Assembly (NCBI GenBank): GCA_023247285.1
Contig: JAHFGU010000063.1
Coordinates: 1 to 7,960 of the forward strand
Length of the DNA: 7,960 nucleotides
Direction: 5' to 3'
Source: Candidatus Omnitrophota bacterium
GTDB taxonomy: Bacteria > Omnitrophota > Koll11 > Aquiviventales > Aquiviventaceae
The position numbers and the translations under genes were made by a program. The notes under the pieces are model-generated. The model was not told the DNA's origin, searched no databases, and saw only the letters and a list, made by a program, of their open reading frames with translations. This document shows positions 5,032-7,960 of this stretch, in pieces; the stretch's first letter is position 1, and each line of letters opens with the position of its first letter.

Positions 5032-6165
5032 ATGGGATTTGGTTCCAAACTGAAGGAATTACGTGCAGCTAGCGAGCTGAGTCTTCGGGAGCTCGCCGCA
5101 AAGCTCAAAGTCGATCACGCCTACCTCAGCCGCCTTGAGAACGAGGTGGTTCCCCCGTCGCAGAAGGTGATCAAGCAAGTCGCCACGCTCTTCAAAATTC
5201 CCAAGGATGAACTCGAACTCTACGCCGGCAAGCTTCCTGGCGATGTCGCGCAGATCTTTTATGAGCACCCGAAGGAAGCCCTGTTTCTCTTGCGCGAGCA
5301 GTTTGCCGTGTATAACACGAAGTCCTCACCTGGTGGGAATGGCAAGTCGAACGGAAAAGCAGCGGCGTGCAAGCTCGTATTTGAAACGAGCCTCGGGAAG
5401 CTCTATCAAGGAGATTGCCTTGATTTGTTGCCGGCCATTGCCTCGGAATCAGTCGACTGCGTGTTTGCTGACCCACCGTTCAATCTGAACAAGAACTACG
5501 GCAATCGCGTCGATGATAACCTCGAAGGGAGCAGGTACCTCGAGTGGTCCTACCAGTGGTTGGGGGAATGCTGCCGGGTGCTGAAGCCAGGCGGGAGCCT
5601 CTTTGTCTACAATCTCCCGAAATGGAACATCTACTACGCAACATTTCTTGGCCGGCAGCTTGACTTCCGCCATTGGGTCGCGATCAACATCAAGACCACC
5701 CTGCCGATTCCCGGACGACTCTACCCCTCGCACTACAGCTTGCTCTATTTCACCAAAGGAAAAGCAACGACGTTCGTCAGGCCCCGGGTGCCGATCCCGA
5801 CCTGCCGCCATTGTGGAGGGGATATTAAGGATTATGGCGGGCACCGGAAGTGGCTCAACCCAGAGGGGCTGAATCTGACTGATGTGTGGGATGACATCCC
5901 GCCGGTTCGGCATCAAAAGTACAAGAGCCGCACGGCCAACGAGCTCTCCACCAAGCTTCTGAGCCGGGTGCTGGAGATGTCAACGCAGAAGGGCGATCTG
6001 GTGCTTGACCCGTTTGGCGGTGGGGGAACGACGTACTACGTGGCGGAGTCGATGGACCGGCGGTGGAGCGGCTGCGAGATTGAATCTTGCGAACCGATCA
6101 TTAGACGGCTCAACAGTGATCTATTCACAGGACATCGGCGTGAGCAACTGGTGACAGCAGGTTAG
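5032..6165 (+). CDS. DNA methyltransferase with N-terminal XRE helix-turn-helix (BamHI-type R-M)
   Basis: The protein has 377 residues from ATG 5032, chosen because AGGAGG (5021-5026) lies 5 bases upstream; a GTG at 5026 would overlap that site. Residues 6-58 are an XRE/Cro-type helix-turn-helix (SLRELAAKLKVDHAYLSRLE). A Gly/Ser/Lys linker (about 96-110) leads to the methyltransferase domain, about 112-377. Catalytic motif IV is DPPF (147-150), and the S-adenosylmethionine-binding motif I is DPFGGGGTT (326-334); catalytic motif first makes this a beta-class enzyme. Cys258 and Cys261 (CRHC) may belong to the recognition region. It should methylate GGATCC and protect DNA from the facing endonuclease, whose stop codon it overlaps. 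The first domain looks like the separate controller (C) protein of other R-M systems fused to the enzyme, so it may repress its own promoter. M.BamHI is a cytosine-N4 enzyme, whereas DPPF is commoner in adenine-N6 enzymes, so the modified base is open. Confidence 0.9.
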   Translation: MGFGSKLKELRAASELSLRELAAKLKVDHAYLSRLENEVVPPSQKVIKQVATLFKIPKDELELYAGKLPGDVAQIFYEHPKEALFLLREQFAVYNTKSSPGGNGKSNGKAAACKLVFETSLGKLYQGDCLDLLPAIASESVDCVFADPPFNLNKNYGNRVDDNLEGSRYLEWSYQWLGECCRVLKPGGSLFVYNLPKWNIYYATFLGRQLDFRHWVAINIKTTLPIPGRLYPSHYSLLYFTKGKATTFVRPRVPIPTCRHCGGDIKDYGGHRKWLNPEGLNLTDVWDDIPPVRHQKYKSRTANELSTKLLSRVLEMSTQKGDLVLDPFGGGGTTYYVAESMDRRWSGCEIESCEPIIRRLNSDLFTGHRREQLVTAG

Positions 6166-6759
6166 ATGAGCGCACGGCCATCCGTGCCTTTGCTGATGCG
6201 AGGGACTTTGAGATCAGTTCCATCATGCTCGACCGCTATGACCGCCAGCACTCCGTCCTTCCAGCCGGCTGCCTCAGTCCAGAGTTCGAAGTAAGGCGCG
6301 AGCTCCGCAAAGTTGCCCACCCGGTCGGTCAAGTAGTGATAGAGCTTTCGTGTTGGGACAATCAGCGCTCCACCAACGAGGAGTTTCTGACGATGCCCCA
6401 GAAACATGCGGTTGATCGATCGGTGGCTTGAGGAGATATTGCCGGTCTCCCATTCGACGCCGAAGAGCCGCCCGTCACGGAGTTTCTTGGTGGCGTCTAG
6501 ACGGAGGGGATTGCTGCGCTCTTCGATATTCCATCCAAGCTGCTGCAGCGTCAGCATACAGGCCTCTTTGATCGGCTTGACCCCGTTGCCTTCGCCACGG
6601 CCACGCCCGGTCGAGGGGTTGAGGATGAAGGCGGTATTCCCGGCAGGCCAGACCACGGCAGCGATAGCCTTCTGCAGGTCATCGAGGATTTTCTTCCATT
6701 CGCTTGGAGGTAGCGAATGAGCCCGTCCGCACGAGGTATTCAATTTTGGCGAGCTTCAT
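6162..6759 (-). pseudogene. BamHI-like type II restriction endonuclease, N-terminal frameshift
   Basis: Read from 6743 the main frame aligns along nearly its whole length with BamHI, which cuts G^GATCC. Shared stretches include WPA, NGVKPIKE, ETGNISSSHRS, YYLTDRV-like YHYLTDRVGNF, LAPYFEL and KGTDG. The catalytic Asp94, Glu111 and Glu113 of BamHI correspond to LDATKK and VEWETG, Glu77 to an EE pair just before, and DNA contacts Lys61, Asn116, Ser118, Asp154, Arg155 and Asp196 are all matched. The C-terminus stops soon after KGTDG, lacking the final BamHI helix, as in the smaller isoschizomer OkrAI. The better N-terminus is in another frame: ATG 6759 reads MKLAKIEYLVRTGSFATSK and rejoins EWKKILDDLQ if one base near 6702 is skipped. 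As given, translation from ATG 6759 soon ends; only a weak TTG at 6743 opens the main frame. It is therefore either a real inactivating +1 frameshift or a sequencing error. No strong promoter or Shine-Dalgarno is visible. Function call is firm, integrity is not. Confidence 0.85.
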
Positions 6760-6825
6760 GCACGGAAGAATATCACACCCGGCTCAGGGCTGCCAGAACT
6801 CAATGCTCATGACTATCATCTGAAA

Positions 6826-6969
6826 ATGGGTCCTATCACGCTTTTCGACAAATCCTTCCTGCAGTCTCTCTCCCCGAACGAAGCCATTTGGTTCGACAAC
6901 TTCTTACAACCGCAGCTCCTCGCGGTGCCGTACGATGTGTTCTTTGGAGGACGCCTCGAAAGGAAGTGA
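6826..6969 (+). CDS. 47-residue truncated hypothetical protein
   Basis: ATG 6826 to TGA 6967-6969 encodes a short protein beginning MGPITLFDKSFLQSLSPNEA and continuing with IWFDNF. I recall longer uncharacterised proteins that begin with a similar DKSFLQSLS...DE..WFD.F pattern, so this is probably an N-terminal fragment whose remainder was lost or shifted out of frame at about 6905. The last 20 residues show no such match. No Shine-Dalgarno is visible. Its end overlaps the upstream region of the transglycosylase gene, whose ATG at 6980 follows 10 bases later. No function is proposed. Confidence 0.45.
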   Translation: MGPITLFDKSFLQSLSPNEAIWFDNFLQPQLLAVPYDVFFGGRLERK

Positions 6970-6979
6970 GAAGCAGAAC

Positions 6980-7696
6980 ATGCCGACGTCGGATGTGGAT
7001 ATCTGGCTTGAACGGGAAACCCCTCGCGTACGGAAGGCGCTCGAAAGCGCCTCGCGACATTTTGATGCGGATGACGCTCTCACGGTGAATACTCTTGAAG
7101 CCGTCTACGGCCAAGAAAGCAGCTTCGGTACCCAGTTGAGGATACGTGGCTCCACGGGAGCCGCAGGGCATTTCCATTTTGAGAAGGCTACCGCCGAGCG
7201 ATACGGATTGACGGTCTCAAGGGCAAACGATCAGCGCTTCGACATCGATCGCGCTGCTTCCGCAGCGGCAAGATATCTGAAAGATCTCCATACAATGTTC
7301 AGCAGGGATACGAGGTTACCAGGTGGGAAGCGGATTATTGCGGTCACGAATGCCTCGGAACGTAAGAAGTTTGCTCTCGGAGCTTACAACGCTGGCGAAG
7401 GCCGCATCGCCGGCGCTCAGCGGCTGGCCGAGCAGGCCGGGAAGAACCCCCAGCGATGGGGCGACGTCCAAAAATTCATTGCGCTGGCCGGAGCCACCAG
7501 CGCCAAGGAGCAAGAGACAAAGGAATACGTTGAGAAGGCTCTCCGCTACGAAGCCGAGTTCGCCATCAAGTCGCCGGCTGACAAGCGGAAAAAAGACAAG
7601 AAACCAAACCGGCAACAGGCCTGGTGCACGGAGGGGCACTGGAGGACGATCGACGACAGGCCCGTGTTCATATGCGACTCAAGAAAACAGGCATAA
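6980..7696 (+). CDS. SLT-type lytic transglycosylase (lysozyme-like fold)
   Basis: From ATG 6980 the protein has 238 residues; an ATG at 6935 in frame would add 15 but overlaps the preceding short gene and has no ribosome site. The catalytic Glu46 is in AVYGQESSFG; GSTGAAGHFHF (58-67) replaces the usual GAxGLMQF, and AYNAGEGRI (135-143) is the standard third motif, so it should cleave the glycan strands of peptidoglycan. A Lys-rich linker (about 202-208) leads to a short C-terminal piece with two Cys, CTEGHWRTIDDRPVFIC (216-232), which I cannot assign. No signal peptide is visible from either start, unusual for an enzyme acting in the periplasm; the start may be wrong or the protein may be exported by another route. 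The end overlaps the next gene by 25 bases, suggesting coupled expression. Confidence 0.8.
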   Translation: MPTSDVDIWLERETPRVRKALESASRHFDADDALTVNTLEAVYGQESSFGTQLRIRGSTGAAGHFHFEKATAERYGLTVSRANDQRFDIDRAASAAARYLKDLHTMFSRDTRLPGGKRIIAVTNASERKKFALGAYNAGEGRIAGAQRLAEQAGKNPQRWGDVQKFIALAGATSAKEQETKEYVEKALRYEAEFAIKSPADKRKKDKKPNRQQAWCTEGHWRTIDDRPVFICDSRKQA

Positions 7697-7960
7697 AGAC
7701 GGCGGGCGTCATTCTGTGTGTGGCATGCTGCGCCATGCTCCTGCTGGAGCATCAATCAACGATCGCTGCGCATCGACTCTTCGGCAGCATGACGTATGTG
7801 ACCAACTCTCCAGAGATCGCCGAGCAGGTCACATTGGTCAATGGGGAAGGCGTCGTGTGGAATGGCCGTCTCCACGTGTCACTCTATTATGCCGGTCGGT
7901 ATGTGTACGGGGACTTTAACCGAGACGGCCGTCAAGACGCGGCAGTCGTTATCGGGGAAA
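7672..7960 (+). CDS. Secreted protein with Asp-rich FG-GAP/EF-hand-like loop, 5' part
   Basis: ATG 7672 opens a frame that runs off the window (96 residues seen). The N-terminus MRLKKTGIKTAGVILCVACC followed by AMLLLEH has a basic start and a hydrophobic core, so it is a signal peptide or anchor; the Cys pair could alternatively be a poor lipobox. From about residue 38 the protein looks mature and beta-rich (GSMTYVTNSPEIAEQ...). GDFNRDGRQDAAVVIGE at the right edge is a Asp-X-Asn-X-Asp-Gly-X-X-Asp loop of the kind found in FG-GAP/VCBS and dockerin-like calcium sites. The gene overlaps the transglycosylase by 25 bases and probably belongs to the same transcript. Confidence 0.7.
   Translation, partial: MRLKKTGIKTAGVILCVACCAMLLLEHQSTIAAHRLFGSMTYVTNSPEIAEQVTLVNGEGVVWNGRLHVSLYYAGRYVYGDFNRDGRQDAAVVIGE

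Noticed and set aside
1..7960. tRNA, rRNA, CRISPR array, or complete insertion sequence.
   Set aside because: No cloverleaf, rRNA-like stretch, spaced identical repeats with unique spacers, or transposase could be seen. The 33-bp repeats are coding and have no spacers.

Overview
The window reads as a high-GC Gram-negative chromosome: there are Sec signal peptides, a lipoprotein signal, a TPR/outer-membrane-barrel protein and a lytic transglycosylase. The style of several genes would fit Nitrospirota or a similar environmental lineage, but that is an impression and nothing in the window proves the taxon.

Bases 1-4350 hold an envelope cluster. At the left edge is the 3' part of a transglutaminase-like (LapG/BTLCP-type) cysteine peptidase on the + strand. 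Facing it is a three-gene operon on the - strand, read in the order small lipoprotein (4313-4107), TPR + outer-membrane beta-barrel protein (4066-2633), and a 704-residue secreted repeat protein (2598-484). The repeat protein is built from 11-residue and 11+7-residue units, is rich in Ala/Asp/Glu/His/Phe, and has no Lys, Arg, Cys, Met or Tyr in its last ~590 residues. The operon has a near-consensus sigma70 promoter so close to the first ATG that the transcript should be leaderless or nearly so; its -10 box sits between the arms of a perfect inverted repeat. The barrel protein may export or anchor the repeat protein, and the peptidase may process it. This is inferred from gene order.

Bases 4350-4985 are scar-like: the beta-rich C-terminal tail of an RHS-type protein with its 5' part missing (pseudogene), plus short direct and inverted copies of an AATTCCGGTGACRC motif resembling the repeats around REP-associated Y1 transposases.

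Bases 4986-6760 are a restriction-modification module. A methyltransferase with its own N-terminal XRE-type helix-turn-helix faces, tail to tail, a clear homologue of the BamHI endonuclease. All BamHI catalytic and main DNA-contact residues that I can align are present, so GGATCC specificity is likely. The endonuclease N-terminus is split by a +1 frameshift near 6702. The methyltransferase promoter carries a tandem 8-bp repeat over its -10/start region and a TGAC-N7-GTCA inverted repeat at its -35, both plausible autoregulatory operators.

Bases 6826-7960 hold a truncated 47-codon gene, an SLT-type transglycosylase with no visible signal peptide, and, overlapping its end, the 5' part of a secreted protein with an FG-GAP/EF-hand-like Asp-rich loop that runs off the window.
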